64,000 bases of DNA from Streptococcus sp. VT 162 (GCA_000688775.2 CP007628.2:496001-560000); one strand, 5' to 3'. Positions 8,960-17,029 are shown, counted from the first letter of the stretch. Numbers and translations are program-made. The notes: generated from the sequence alone by a model not told the origin.

Positions 8960-9030
8960 GAAGACCATCCTCTACAATACTAAGTCTCAAATCGAGTCGG
9001 GTATTCAGGATTTGGATGACAAGATTGAAA

Positions 9031-9110
9031 AACTAGAATTTTTTGTCTCAGAGGTTTCCCAGTATTTCAGAACTAGAATTTTTTGTCTCAGAGGTTTCCC
9101 AGTATTTCAG
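9031..9110 (+). repeat. Perfect 40-bp tandem duplication inside the LXG gene
   Basis: 9031-9070 and 9071-9110 are identical. Forty is not a multiple of three, so the duplication shifts the reading frame by one. Confidence 0.95.
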
Positions 9111-10167
9111 CGATAGTCTAGAAGTCCTTAGCTTAGCGATTCAAGGAGCTACGCAACTAAGTAAAATCATTGTCGATAGCGATGGCAACTACTATGTGGA
9201 CGGTGTAGACATGAGCTGGGTGCAGAAGATGAAGGATGTGAAGATTGTTTCGCATGCCAAAAGAGATTTTCAAGACTCGGAAACTCGTGCCATCAATAAA
9301 GCTTCTAGGGATATGATGTTATCAGAAGATGGTGATGCCTACTATCGTGCCGAATTAAAGAAGCGCTTAAAAGGCCACGACAAGTCCGAATGGGATAAAA
9401 TAATTGACGACTACAATCACACTCTTAAGATTGATGAAACAGGGAATATCATTGAAATTCATTCCTTGGAGCAAGGCTATGTCGTTTTAAAAAATGGGAA
9501 ATATGATGATGATTATACTCATTTGATTAACAAAAAGCTTGATGAACTAAAAGCCCAAAACTTTGAAGCAAATTCAGTCGAATTTTGGAGTGGAGTAGCT
9601 CAAATATTCTCTGGTTTAGGAGTTTACTTTGCGAGTGGCGCTCTCGAAACATTGAGTATCATGGCTAGTCCACCAACAGCAGGGACAAGTATCGTAGCTG
9701 GTACGGCAGCATCTGTATCAGGGGTACAATATGGGAATGTACTGATAGCTAGTGGAGCAGTAACTAGCTTATCAGCTATCACAAAGACAGCCTTACAAAA
9801 TGGCGAAATTCAAGTTGATTATTCTAGCAACTACGATAGCTGGCAGGCAAATAAACCGACGAGTAAGACCATTTCCGGCAGAGGTGGTAAACTAATTGAA
9901 GGCAGAGTGGGAAATCGGAAAGTAAAAATTCGAGTGGACTTGGAACCAAATAGTGGTGCAGGAGGTCAAGGTAAGCTTCAAGTTCAATCTGGAAGTGGAA
10001 AATCGGGATATGATATTAATAGACACTTAAATATTAATGAAATTACGGGAAAAGATTATATCAGGAATTGGGTAAATAAAACTGGTGATATAAAAAATCA
10101 AACGAAAAGTGTCAAAGAGGAAATAATCGAAAGGTTATGGAAGGGTTACCAGGAAATGGTGAATTAA
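9043..10167 (+). pseudogene. LXG toxin, C-terminal fragment with toxin domain
   Basis: Reading frame of the second half of the LXG protein: the end of the LXG domain (LEFFVSEVSQYFSDSLEV, QGATQLSKIIVDSDG), the linker MSWVQKMKDVKI, then a ~280-aa variable region. That region has a small-residue-rich hydrophobic segment (about 9610-9790) that could act in translocation, and a polar C-terminal ~110 residues (RVGNRKVKIRVDLEP, GYDINRHLNINEITG) that is the likely toxic domain. I do not recognise the toxin family. The frame has no good start of its own (TTG at 9043 has no ribosome-binding site; ATG 9211 is the first internal ATG), so it is probably not expressed unless the lesions are reversed. Confidence 0.7.
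9071..9247 (+). repeat. Toxin linker repeat, copy 1
   Basis: This 177-bp segment, encoding the end of the LXG domain up to MSWVQKMKDVKI, is repeated at 14079-14255 at the same length with about ten mismatches, and in part at 15923-16079. It is the boundary between the shared secretion domain and variable toxin tails. Confidence 0.9.
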
Positions 10168-10180
10168 GGAGAAAAGAATT

Positions 10181-10343
10181 ATGAAACTTTATATAAAAGG
10201 CGATTTTACTAAAGAAATTCCGTTTGACTATTTAGAACTAGCGAAGAGAATGTGGTTTGAAAATTATCAAGGAGAAGGGGCTTCGTGAAGAATACATCAA
10301 AATCCATGGTGAACGTGTTTATGACTACGAGGAAGACGAGTGA
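10181..10343 (+). pseudogene. Immunity-gene remnant (array unit 0)
   Basis: Starts with ATG behind AAGGAGA, encodes MKLYIKGDFTKEIPFDYLEL and a few more residues, then jumps by an internal deletion to the family's C-terminal end in another frame (LREEYIKIHGERVYD...). The stop in the first frame is at 10286-10288. It is the deleted first member of the array and directly follows the toxin gene, so it was probably the cognate immunity gene. Confidence 0.75.
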
Positions 10344-10972
10344 GAATATATATCAAAAGTGATTTTAAGCAAAAAATAACCTTTACGACAAGAGAGCTTG
10401 TTTGGAAGATGTGGTTTAAGGAACGGAATGACAAGAAAATAAGTTTCTCCAATGTTGGTGATGATGAGATGTTACAGGATGATTTTTACTTTGGTGTTCG
10501 GTTACACAAATGGTCTTCAGTTGACGAAAGATGGGATAAGGCTCCTTTTATAATTCCTAGTAATCCTTGGTTGTCTTTGGAATATGAGAGTATAACACTT
10601 GAATTTGAAAAAACTTTCATTACAGAGTGGAGAGAACGTGAGTGGAGAGAACGTGGAGATTATCTACGTATCGCAACATCCCATATAGATGTTTTAACCG
10701 TAGATAAACGTGCTATGTATATCATGGCAGTCGAGGTAGCTTCTGCTATTGACGGGCAGATCAGTGAGGATGACAAGCAGACCTGGATGGATGTAGAGAC
10801 ATTTAAGGAGTTGCACAAGGATGTTCTTTCACTGACTTATGATGAAGTGGTTGAAATTAGTTTGGAAGAATTAAAGACAATGATACCAGTAAGAGATCCG
10901 CTATGGGAAGAAGAAGAACGGCTTCGCGAAGAATATATTAAAATCCATGGTGAACGTGTTTATGACGACTAG
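10340..10972 (+). CDS. Putative immunity protein, array unit 1
   Basis: 210 aa, GTG start overlapping the previous TGA (GTGA). The family is soluble and acidic, with an N-terminal MRIYIKSDF, a WKMWFKER block, the invariant core LTVDKRAMYIMA..EVASAIDG, ISEDDK, and an acidic tail after YIKIHGERVYDD. A TAG replaces a codon within the acidic tail, trimming four residues compared with its paralogues. Position behind an LXG toxin and tandem paralogy suggest immunity function; I do not recognise a named family. Confidence 0.6.
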   Translation: MRIYIKSDFKQKITFTTRELVWKMWFKERNDKKISFSNVGDDEMLQDDFYFGVRLHKWSSVDERWDKAPFIIPSNPWLSLEYESITLEFEKTFITEWREREWRERGDYLRIATSHIDVLTVDKRAMYIMAVEVASAIDGQISEDDKQTWMDVETFKELHKDVLSLTYDEVVEISLEELKTMIPVRDPLWEEEERLREEYIKIHGERVYDD

Positions 10973-10980
10973 GAAGACGA

Positions 10981-11500
10981 GTGAGACTATATCTTAAAGG
11001 CAACTACGAAATTAGTATCTATCAGGCCTGTATGGAATTTCCTTGGAAAATGTGGTTCAAAGAACGCAAAGGTGTGGAAGTTGGTTTTTCTTACGCACGT
11101 GATGATGATTTCTATTTTAGCGTTAGTTTGGATAAATTTTCTTCGAATGATGAACGTTGGGGGGTGACTGATTTTAAAATAGGAGATAATCCATGGAACT
11201 CATTTAAATATGAGTATCTAATATTGGATTTTGAAGATTCCTATGAAAGCGATGGACGCAAGAAAGGTGATTATTTGCGGATTATTTCCACTCATCTAGA
11301 TATTTTAACGGTTGACAAGCGTGCGATGTATATTATGGCGATTGAAGTAGCTTCTGCCATTGACGGCCAAATCAGCGAAGACGACAAAGAAACGTTTGAA
11401 ACCTGTAGAGGAACCTTTGTGGGATGAAGAAGAGCGCCTTCGTGAAGAATATATCAAAATCCATGGCGAACGTGTTTATGACGATGAGGACGACGAGTGA
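10981..11500 (+). pseudogene. Truncated immunity paralogue, array unit 2
   Basis: GTG start. The frame is open to 11427 (148 aa) and carries the DKRAMYIMAIEVASAIDG core. After ISEDDKE an internal deletion shifts the frame, giving ETFETCRGTFVG and a stop. The normal family end (PVEEPLWDEEERLREEY, IHGERVYDDEDDE, TGA at 11498) is still present in the other frame. It probably lacks function. Confidence 0.7.
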
Positions 11501-12228
11501 GACTTTATATCAAAGGCGATTATACTAGAAAAGTGTCATTTGGCTACAGAGAACTCGCATGGAAAATGTGGTTTAAAGAAAGAAATGGTAAAAAAATAAG
11601 TTTCTCAAATGTCGGGGATGATGAGATGTTGCAAAATGACTTCTATTTATCTTTACGGTTAGATAAGTGGGGAGCAAGTGGCTCTCGTTGGAAAGATGTC
11701 AAGGCAAAAGGGGGCAGTGCAATCAATTCCCAAAAATATGAAAACATTGATTTGGATTATGAAGGAAGTTATGAAAGCGACGGTAGAGAAAAGGGTGCTT
11801 ATCTAAGAATCGCTTCGAATTATCTAGATATATTAACAGTTGATAAGCGAGCTATGTATATTATGGCACTCGAAATTGCGACTGCGATTGATGGAAAAAT
11901 TAGTGAAGATGATAAGAAAACATGGTTAAAAATCGAGGAGTTCAAGAAAAAGCACAAAGATATCTTATCTCTGACCTTTGACGAAGCAAATGAGATGAGT
12001 TTGGAAGAAATTCAGACGATTGACGCTATTGACGAACCCATCTGGGAAGAATTGGATAGGCTTCGTGAAGAATACATGACCTACGACGAAGCAGTCGATA
12101 TTAGTTTAGAAGAGATAAAGGTTTTGAAAGCCATAGACGAGCCTCTCTGGGAAGAATTGGATAGGAAGCGCGAGGAGTATATCCGAATCCATGGAGAGGT
12201 AGAGTTGGACGACGAGGAAGAATGGTGA
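11497..12228 (+). CDS. Putative immunity protein, array unit 3, with internal duplication
   Basis: 243 aa, GTG start in a GTGA overlap with the previous unit's stop. Same family as its neighbours, but ~34 residues longer because a C-terminal block is duplicated in tandem: FDEANEMSLEEI...DEPIWEELDRLREEYM is followed by YDEAVDISLEEI...DEPLWEELDRKREEYI. The two copies have diverged, so the duplication is not recent. The tail is VELDDEEEW. Confidence 0.6.
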   Translation: MRLYIKGDYTRKVSFGYRELAWKMWFKERNGKKISFSNVGDDEMLQNDFYLSLRLDKWGASGSRWKDVKAKGGSAINSQKYENIDLDYEGSYESDGREKGAYLRIASNYLDILTVDKRAMYIMALEIATAIDGKISEDDKKTWLKIEEFKKKHKDILSLTFDEANEMSLEEIQTIDAIDEPIWEELDRLREEYMTYDEAVDISLEEIKVLKAIDEPLWEELDRKREEYIRIHGEVELDDEEEW

Positions 12229-12255
12229 ACGTGTGTATGACGACGAGGAAGACGA

Positions 12256-12885
12256 GTGAGAATTTACATCAAAGGTGATTACATCAAAGAAATTCCATTT
12301 GATTACATGGAACTAGCGAAAAGGATGTGGTTTGATACTAAAGATGGGAAGACAGTAGATATTTCTTATTTTGGGAATACTCGCCCATTTAAAACAGACC
12401 CAACTATTCACTTGAAATTGAATAAGTGGATGCATGATAATAGATGGAATAATGTTCAGTTGAAAGAAGGGATTATCAATAAATTTGGGAGTCATGTATA
12501 TGAAAATCTTGAATTAGATTTTGAAGACAATCCAGCAACAGACTATCGAGAAAAAGGAGACTGTCTACGTTTAGCTTCTACCCACTTTGACCTTCTCACT
12601 GTTGATAAACGAGCTATGTATATTATGGCCATTGAAATTGCGACTGCTATTGATGGTCAGATTAGCGAAGATGATAAAGAGAGCTGGTTAAGTGTGGAGG
12701 AATTTAAAAACCGGCATGAGGATATCCTTTCGATGAGTTATGAAGAAGCTAATGAGCTGAGTTTGGAAGAAATTTCATTTATGGACCATGTGAGAGACCC
12801 AGTCTGGGAAGAAGATGACCGTAGAAATGAAGAATACATCAAAATCCATGGCGAGCCAGTTTATGATGATGAGGAAGGTGAGTGA
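12256..12885 (+). CDS. Putative immunity protein, array unit 4
   Basis: 209 aa, GTG start. It is preceded by an orphan family tail (12232-12258, reading RVYDDEEDE in another frame), which marks a deleted unit between 3 and 4. It has the same MRIYIKGDY start, LTVDKRAMYIMA core, ISEDDK and a C-terminal IHGEPVYDDEE. After its own tail another GTG (12883, MRIYNPTYLKES...) opens a short remnant of a further unit. Confidence 0.6.
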   Translation: MRIYIKGDYIKEIPFDYMELAKRMWFDTKDGKTVDISYFGNTRPFKTDPTIHLKLNKWMHDNRWNNVQLKEGIINKFGSHVYENLELDFEDNPATDYREKGDCLRLASTHFDLLTVDKRAMYIMAIEIATAIDGQISEDDKESWLSVEEFKNRHEDILSMSYEEANELSLEEISFMDHVRDPVWEEDDRRNEEYIKIHGEPVYDDEEGE

Positions 12886-12936
12886 GAATTTATAATCCCA
12901 CCTATTTGAAAGAGAGTGTTGATAGAGGAAAGGCGA

Positions 12937-13470
12937 ATGTTAGATAAAGTAAAACAGTTTAAGTGGTTGATTGTATTGTCCTTGTTCCTATTAGCGATTC
13001 CTTTATATTTTACTTACAATCATTTCCAACAATCTAGTGCTTTAAAAGAAGCTTTTGAAAAAAATGAAAGAATTGAAGTTCTTCATCGTTTGACATCATC
13101 AGAAAAATATGCGTCTGACATCCACAAGGCAGGATATACTATTCCTTCTGACGGAGCTATTCGATTGGATGGAGTTATTTATCCATTAGAAATAGAAGGA
13201 GAGTTACATTTGAAAATTAGCCCTCCCAAAAAGGATGCTAAGGATTTTCAGTTATTTTTCATTACACAGATTAATGAAAAACAAACGCATGTAGCTTTCA
13301 TTTTAGATAAAAATCTGAATTTAATTTATTCCAGCTATTCTCAGCAAAATGGAAACGGGAAAAGAGAGATTGTTTCTGTCTCACAAGCCGAAGAAGATTA
13401 CTTGTTGAGAAGTGTTCAAAGCGAGATTGATGACTTCATGAAAAAAATGTATCAAACCTTGTATGGTTAG
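12937..13470 (+). CDS. Membrane-anchored putative immunity protein
   Basis: 177 aa from ATG 12937 (GAGGAAAGG upstream; the GTG at 12916 has no ribosome-binding site). One N-terminal transmembrane segment (WLIVLSLFLLAIPLYFTY, residues ~8-25) and an extracytoplasmic domain ending IDDFMKKMYQTLYG. A damaged paralogue follows immediately. Position in a toxin locus and a single anchor fit immunity to a membrane- or envelope-acting toxin whose gene is no longer here. The family is not recognised. Confidence 0.5.
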   Translation: MLDKVKQFKWLIVLSLFLLAIPLYFTYNHFQQSSALKEAFEKNERIEVLHRLTSSEKYASDIHKAGYTIPSDGAIRLDGVIYPLEIEGELHLKISPPKKDAKDFQLFFITQINEKQTHVAFILDKNLNLIYSSYSQQNGNGKREIVSVSQAEEDYLLRSVQSEIDDFMKKMYQTLYG

Positions 13471-13625
13471 ATTGTTTGAGAAAGTAACTTCTTGCTCAAC
13501 GCAATGCTGTATGAACAAGACTTCTAAGATTACTTAGACAGAGGGGGTGAAAAGAATGTCGGGACTTAAAAAAATACTGATCGTTATTGGTTCTGTAATT
13601 GCCTTAGCTACTGGCTTGAATCTTT
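13434..13625 (+). repeat. 192-bp direct repeat, copy A
   Basis: Matches 13887-14078 at the same length with about 15-20 mismatches. It spans the gene end (MKKMYQTLYG), an intergenic stretch with GAGGGGGTGAAAA, and the first 23 codons (MSGLKKILIVIGSVIALATG...) of the next paralogue, so it marks unit boundaries of a second small array. Confidence 0.85.
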
Positions 13626-13923
13626 GGATGGAGGAATTGACTCCATAGAGATAAAAGGAGACATCAATTTGGATATCTCAAATCCGGGACGGAATGGGGT
13701 TACTGTTTATTTTAGAATGGAGATAGATGGTAAAATAACTAGCGTACTATATGAATTGGATAAGAACTTTGATATAGTTTCTAGCAGCTACTTTCAATTT
13801 AATGAAAAAAATATAAAAGAGAGTGTGAACATCTCTCAATCCGAAGAAGAACGCCTATTAAAGATTGTTCAAAAAGAGCTTGATGGCTTCATGAAAAAGA
13901 TGTATCAAACCTTGTATGGATAG
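13556..13923 (+). pseudogene. Broken paralogue of the membrane-anchored protein
   Basis: ATG 13556 behind GAGGGGGTG encodes a membrane anchor (MSGLKKILIVIGSVIALATG) and then stops at 13646-13648. The rest of the protein continues in another frame (DGGIDSIEIKGDINLDIS ... LDGFMKKMYQTLYG). Compared with the gene at 12937 about 40-50 codons are missing at the junction, an out-of-frame internal deletion. Confidence 0.7.
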
Positions 13924-14078
13924 TTTGCCAGAGAAAGTAACTTCTTGCTCAACACAATGCTGTATGAACAACACTTCTATGATTACTTAGACAGAGGGGG
14001 TGAAAAAAATGTCGGGACTTAAAAAAATACTAATCGTGATTGGTTCTGTAATTGCCTTAGCTACTGGCTTGAATCTTT
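13887..14078 (+). repeat. 192-bp direct repeat, copy B
   Basis: Second copy of 13434-13625. It ends exactly where the toxin linker copy 2 begins, so the recombination junction can be placed near 14078-14081. Confidence 0.85.
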
Positions 14079-14080
14079 AA
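14009..14080 (+). pseudogene. Anchor-only remnant of a third paralogue
   Basis: ATG 14009 encodes only the 23-residue membrane anchor, then TAA (14078-14080). The toxin linker follows in the same frame. Confidence 0.6.
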
Positions 14081-14255
14081 CTAGAATTTTTTGTCTCAGA
14101 GGTTTCCCAGTATTTCAGTGATAGCCTAGAAGTCCTTGGCTTAGCGATTCAAGGAGCTACGCAACTAAGTAAAGTCATTTTCGATAGCGATGGCAACTAC
14201 TATGCGGACGGTCTGGACATGAGCTGGGTGCAAAAGATGAAGGATGTGAAGATTG
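14079..14255 (+). repeat. Toxin linker repeat, copy 2
   Basis: 177 bp matching 9071-9247: LEFFVSEVSQYFSDSLEV through MSWVQKMKDVKI. It precedes an orphan toxin tail and gives a homology arm for moving that tail onto the LXG domain. Confidence 0.9.
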
Positions 14256-15205
14256 AGAGTGCAAAATATGATTCTTCTAAGAAAGCTAAGGATTTGCATA
14301 AAGAATACCAGAAAATCTTAGATAAGTTGGAAAATGGAAAAGAACTGAGTGATAAGGAGTTTCAAATTTTAGAATCTTATGTACATCACCATCCTCAAAT
14401 ACAATTTCCTAAAGTTGTAATAGAAAAATTGAAAGCGGAGGCTACCAATAGAGCTAATCCAGAGAAACTTAAGGAAAAAGTTGAGAAAATTAAAAATAGC
14501 AATGGAGATTTGAATAAAAAAGCTGAACTAATTGTGAAAACTTATGAAGATTATCTATTTTATAATAATAAAGAAGCTTTTGAAGAATACTGGAGGAAGA
14601 GAAAGGAGTTAACAAAAGATAAAGATTGGAAGGATGTTGATAGCAAGATAAGAGATACTATTGAGTATAATCTTAATGTAGAATTAAAAAAATCAGGGAT
14701 AGATATAAAGGAAGTATCTAATAATCTAGCTGATGATATTTTATCTATTCATGAAGGAGACATGAAACAAAGAAACTATCTAATTAACGAAGGTAGAAAA
14801 GTATGGAAAAGTCCTGGAGATGATATAATGATAAATTCAGCAGATTTGACACAGGTTGGTATTGACCTTACTGATTTTGTAAATTTGGTAAATACTGGAA
14901 AACCTTTAGACTTAAAGAGTAGAAATTATAATGATGAACTTGAATTTTCACTTTGGTCACGTAAGTGGGAAGGTAACTTAAGAGATGATTATTTAGGGAA
15001 CTATCTGTTTGGATATGTAGCAAAAGGATATTTAGGAATGGAAGATGAGCAGATCAAAAATTATGCAGGTTTAGCTCAATTGGCCTCAGATAAAGATGTT
15101 GTTAAATTTTTCAAAAATAAATCAAATGGGAATTTTGGTGATAATGAAGGAGATGCTTCTGCAATCCAAGATGGTATAGATTCATACAAGGAGAATAATA
15201 AGTGA
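14219..15205 (+). CDS. Orphan toxin C-terminal cassette, toxin-44-like
   Basis: 328 aa if read from ATG 14219; the frame is open leftward to 14081, but there is no secretion domain or ribosome-binding site, as in orphan CT modules of polymorphic toxins. The first ~170 residues are charged and helical. The C-terminal ~130 residues (GKPLDLKSRNY, DYLGNYLFGYVAKGYLG, NYAGLAQLA, FGDNEGDASAIQDGIDSY) follow the GN(Y/F)-G..G / AG.AQ / GD..D...I..GI pattern that I associate with polymorphic toxin type 44, a predicted nuclease. Its putative immunity gene starts in a GTGA overlap with its stop. Confidence 0.55.
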   Translation: MSWVQKMKDVKIESAKYDSSKKAKDLHKEYQKILDKLENGKELSDKEFQILESYVHHHPQIQFPKVVIEKLKAEATNRANPEKLKEKVEKIKNSNGDLNKKAELIVKTYEDYLFYNNKEAFEEYWRKRKELTKDKDWKDVDSKIRDTIEYNLNVELKKSGIDIKEVSNNLADDILSIHEGDMKQRNYLINEGRKVWKSPGDDIMINSADLTQVGIDLTDFVNLVNTGKPLDLKSRNYNDELEFSLWSRKWEGNLRDDYLGNYLFGYVAKGYLGMEDEQIKNYAGLAQLASDKDVVKFFKNKSNGNFGDNEGDASAIQDGIDSYKENNK

Positions 15206-15708
15206 TCAACAAGAGAAAACAACTTAATAAATGGAATCTAGGATGTTCAGGAGTAGTAGTTGTTGTAACAATCATATTTATATGTTGTATTTATTTGTAC
15301 TTCAAAAATGAGAATTATACATTGAAACCAGGTGATTCTATAGTTTTAAAAGTTCCGACATCAAAACAAAAAGAATTCTCCCCCAAATTATATCTATCTA
15401 AGATTTCTGGCGGGAAATTAGAATTATCTGGGAAAACCTCATGGTGGCAGAAGGGAGAAGGAAATCTTTTAGGGACTAACTATGATGTTTTGAAGCAAGA
15501 AATTAGCGAAATCTACTCATCGTCAAGTAATATCCCAACAAAAATAAAAGAAAACGATACAAATAATAGTATATATTTATCAGAAAAAGGTGTAGTTCTT
15601 CAATCTAAAGAATCTTGGGAATTTGAGATTCCAAACGCAAAACAAATAAAAATAACGAATATTTCAGACAGAGACATTAGATTTGAAGCGCAGGTGACAG
15701 GTGAATAG
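15202..15708 (+). CDS. Putative immunity membrane protein for the orphan toxin
   Basis: 168 aa, GTG start overlapping the toxin stop, with AAGGAG at 15187-15192. One N-terminal transmembrane segment (GVVVVVTIIFICCIYLYF), then an extracytoplasmic beta-rich domain (YTLKPGDSIVLKV, LELSGKTSWWQK, FEIPNAKQIKITNISDRDIRFEAQV). Paralogous to the protein at 16474. Overlap with the toxin cassette argues for an immunity role. A membrane anchor is unusual for immunity to a cytoplasmic nuclease, which weakens either the toxin call or the immunity call. Confidence 0.5.
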   Translation: MINKRKQLNKWNLGCSGVVVVVTIIFICCIYLYFKNENYTLKPGDSIVLKVPTSKQKEFSPKLYLSKISGGKLELSGKTSWWQKGEGNLLGTNYDVLKQEISEIYSSSSNIPTKIKENDTNNSIYLSEKGVVLQSKESWEFEIPNAKQIKITNISDRDIRFEAQVTGE

Positions 15709-15922
15709 AGGAAACTAGAAAAGTAAAATGAAGAAAAAATGATTATTTTTTCACTTTGATAGCTTTATTCTTGTCTTCTTTTCTTTGTAAAACTTAAGTT
15801 ACCAATTTTACACTCCCCTTTTTTCTTTTAGTTCTATACTTCGTGAGGACTATTCATTTTCAGAGTTTCCTTTTTTAGTGATTACTAGGAATCTATTTGT
15901 GTAAATTCCCCATACCTCGTCA
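15709..15922. other. Spacer between toxin cassettes
   Basis: AT-rich, no gene supported. GAAAAAAT/ATTTTTTC near 15733-15752 can form a weak hairpin that may terminate the upstream gene. The junction with linker copy 3 is at about 15923. Confidence 0.4.
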
Positions 15923-16477
15923 ATAGTGATGGCAACTACTATGCGGACGGTGTGGACATGAGCTGGGTGCAGAAGATCAAGGATGTGAAGATTGAGAGTG
16001 CAAAATATGATCCTTCTAAGAAAGCTAAGGATTTGCATAAAGAATACCAGAAATCTTAGATAAGTTGGAAAATGGAAAAGCACTGGTGATAATGGAAGAG
16101 TCGATAATTCGATTGCTATAGGAAATGAGATTGGAGACAATGGAACATTTATAGATTTGGTTAATTCTAATAAACCGCTAGACTTAAAAAACCGAAAATA
16201 CAGAGAAGATTATCCGTTCTCAATCTGGGGACGCCAGTGGAAACAAGGGATGAAGTCTGATTATTTGGGAAATTATCTCTTTGGCTATGTTGGTAAAGGT
16301 TACTTAGAATCGAGTGATGCATATTTGAAAGTTGGGGCAGGAGTGGCTCAGGGATGGTCAGATAAGAATCCTTTGAAATATTTAGAGAACATTATTAATG
16401 GAAATTATGGAGATAATCCAGGAGATGCTAAGATGATTCAAGACTGAATTAATGACTATAAGGAGAGTTACAAATGA
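15923..16477 (+). pseudogene. Degenerate third toxin cassette
   Basis: Starts with a partial linker (15923-16079, matching copy 2 through GKAKDLHKEYQ-type codons but missing one A, so out of frame). An internal deletion follows, then the toxin-44-like end (ORF 16157-16447: KPLDLKNRKY, DYLGNYLFGYVGKGYL, GAGVAQGWSDK, YGDNPGDAKMIQD). A TGA at 16445 replaces the expected Gly codon of the DGI motif; beyond it INDYKESYK and TGA (16475-16477) complete the family end. At least three inactivating changes. Confidence 0.7.
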
Positions 16478-16962
16478 ACTTGAAGAGAAAATCAAATTGG
16501 AATTTAGGTTGTAGTTTAACACTTGTTGTAGTTTTGGCGGCCATTTTTTTCTTTAATCTATGGGCACAAAATCTTGGTAAGTATACTCTGCAACCAGGAG
16601 AGTCGGCTAACTTTACAGTAAATCCTCGGACACATGATGTAGAATACTACTCAGAATTAATCTTGAAAAAAAATGACACTAATAAGCTTAAATTATCAGG
16701 TAAAAAAGTTTGGTTTGAGATGGATAGCGATATTTTTTATGGTGTTGAAGAACAAAAACTTTTTAGAAGAAATCATTCAGAAAATGATGATGAAGAGCTT
16801 CCAAACAATCAAAAAGACATTGATTTAGTACAGGATGGAATTGTTGTCAGTTACAAAGGGGAAAAAGTTTTTAATGTGACTAATAACGAGTCCTACACGA
16901 TCACTATCACCAATGTAGACGACAAACCAGCTTACTTTGAAGCTCAAGTGGTGGATAGGTAA
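16474..16962 (+). CDS. Putative immunity membrane protein, second copy
   Basis: 162 aa. ATG in an ATGA overlap with the ancestral stop of the broken toxin cassette, AAGGAG at 16460-16465. Same layout as 15202-15708: WNLGCS, one transmembrane segment, [48 protein letters not shown]. It stays intact although its toxin partner is broken, as expected if immunity genes are kept to resist siblings. Confidence 0.5.
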   Translation: MNLKRKSNWNLGCSLTLVVVLAAIFFFNLWAQNLGKYTLQPGESANFTVNPRTHDVEYYSELILKKNDTNKLKLSGKKVWFEMDSDIFYGVEEQKLFRRNHSENDDEELPNNQKDIDLVQDGIVVSYKGEKVFNVTNNESYTITITNVDDKPAYFEAQVVDR

Positions 16963-16968
16963 CATTTC

Positions 16969-16991
16969 AGCTCTCAAATGAGGGCTTTTTT
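16969..16991 (+). terminator. Island right-end terminator
   Basis: AGCTCTCA / TGAGGGCT stem (one G-T pair) followed by TTTTTT. Confidence 0.65.
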
Positions 16992-17000
16992 AGATACAAG

Positions 17001-17029
17001 TTTCAAAAAAGAAGCAAATATGATATACT
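17001..17029 (+). promoter_or_regulatory. ddl promoter
   Basis: TGATATACT (17021-17029) is an extended -10; TTTCAA at 17001-17006 is a weak -35 at 17 bases. Confidence 0.5.

Noticed and set aside
8936..8960. Programmed frameshift in the LXG gene
   Set aside because: There is no slippery heptamer, and a second independent frame lesion follows 90 bases later, so decay or sequencing error is simpler.
9043..9210. Independent gene starting at TTG 9043
   Set aside because: No ribosome-binding site; the frame is the second half of the LXG gene shifted by the 40-bp duplication.
10181..12900. CRISPR-like array
   Set aside because: The repeats are ends of coding units ~600-700 bases apart, not short repeats with unique spacers.
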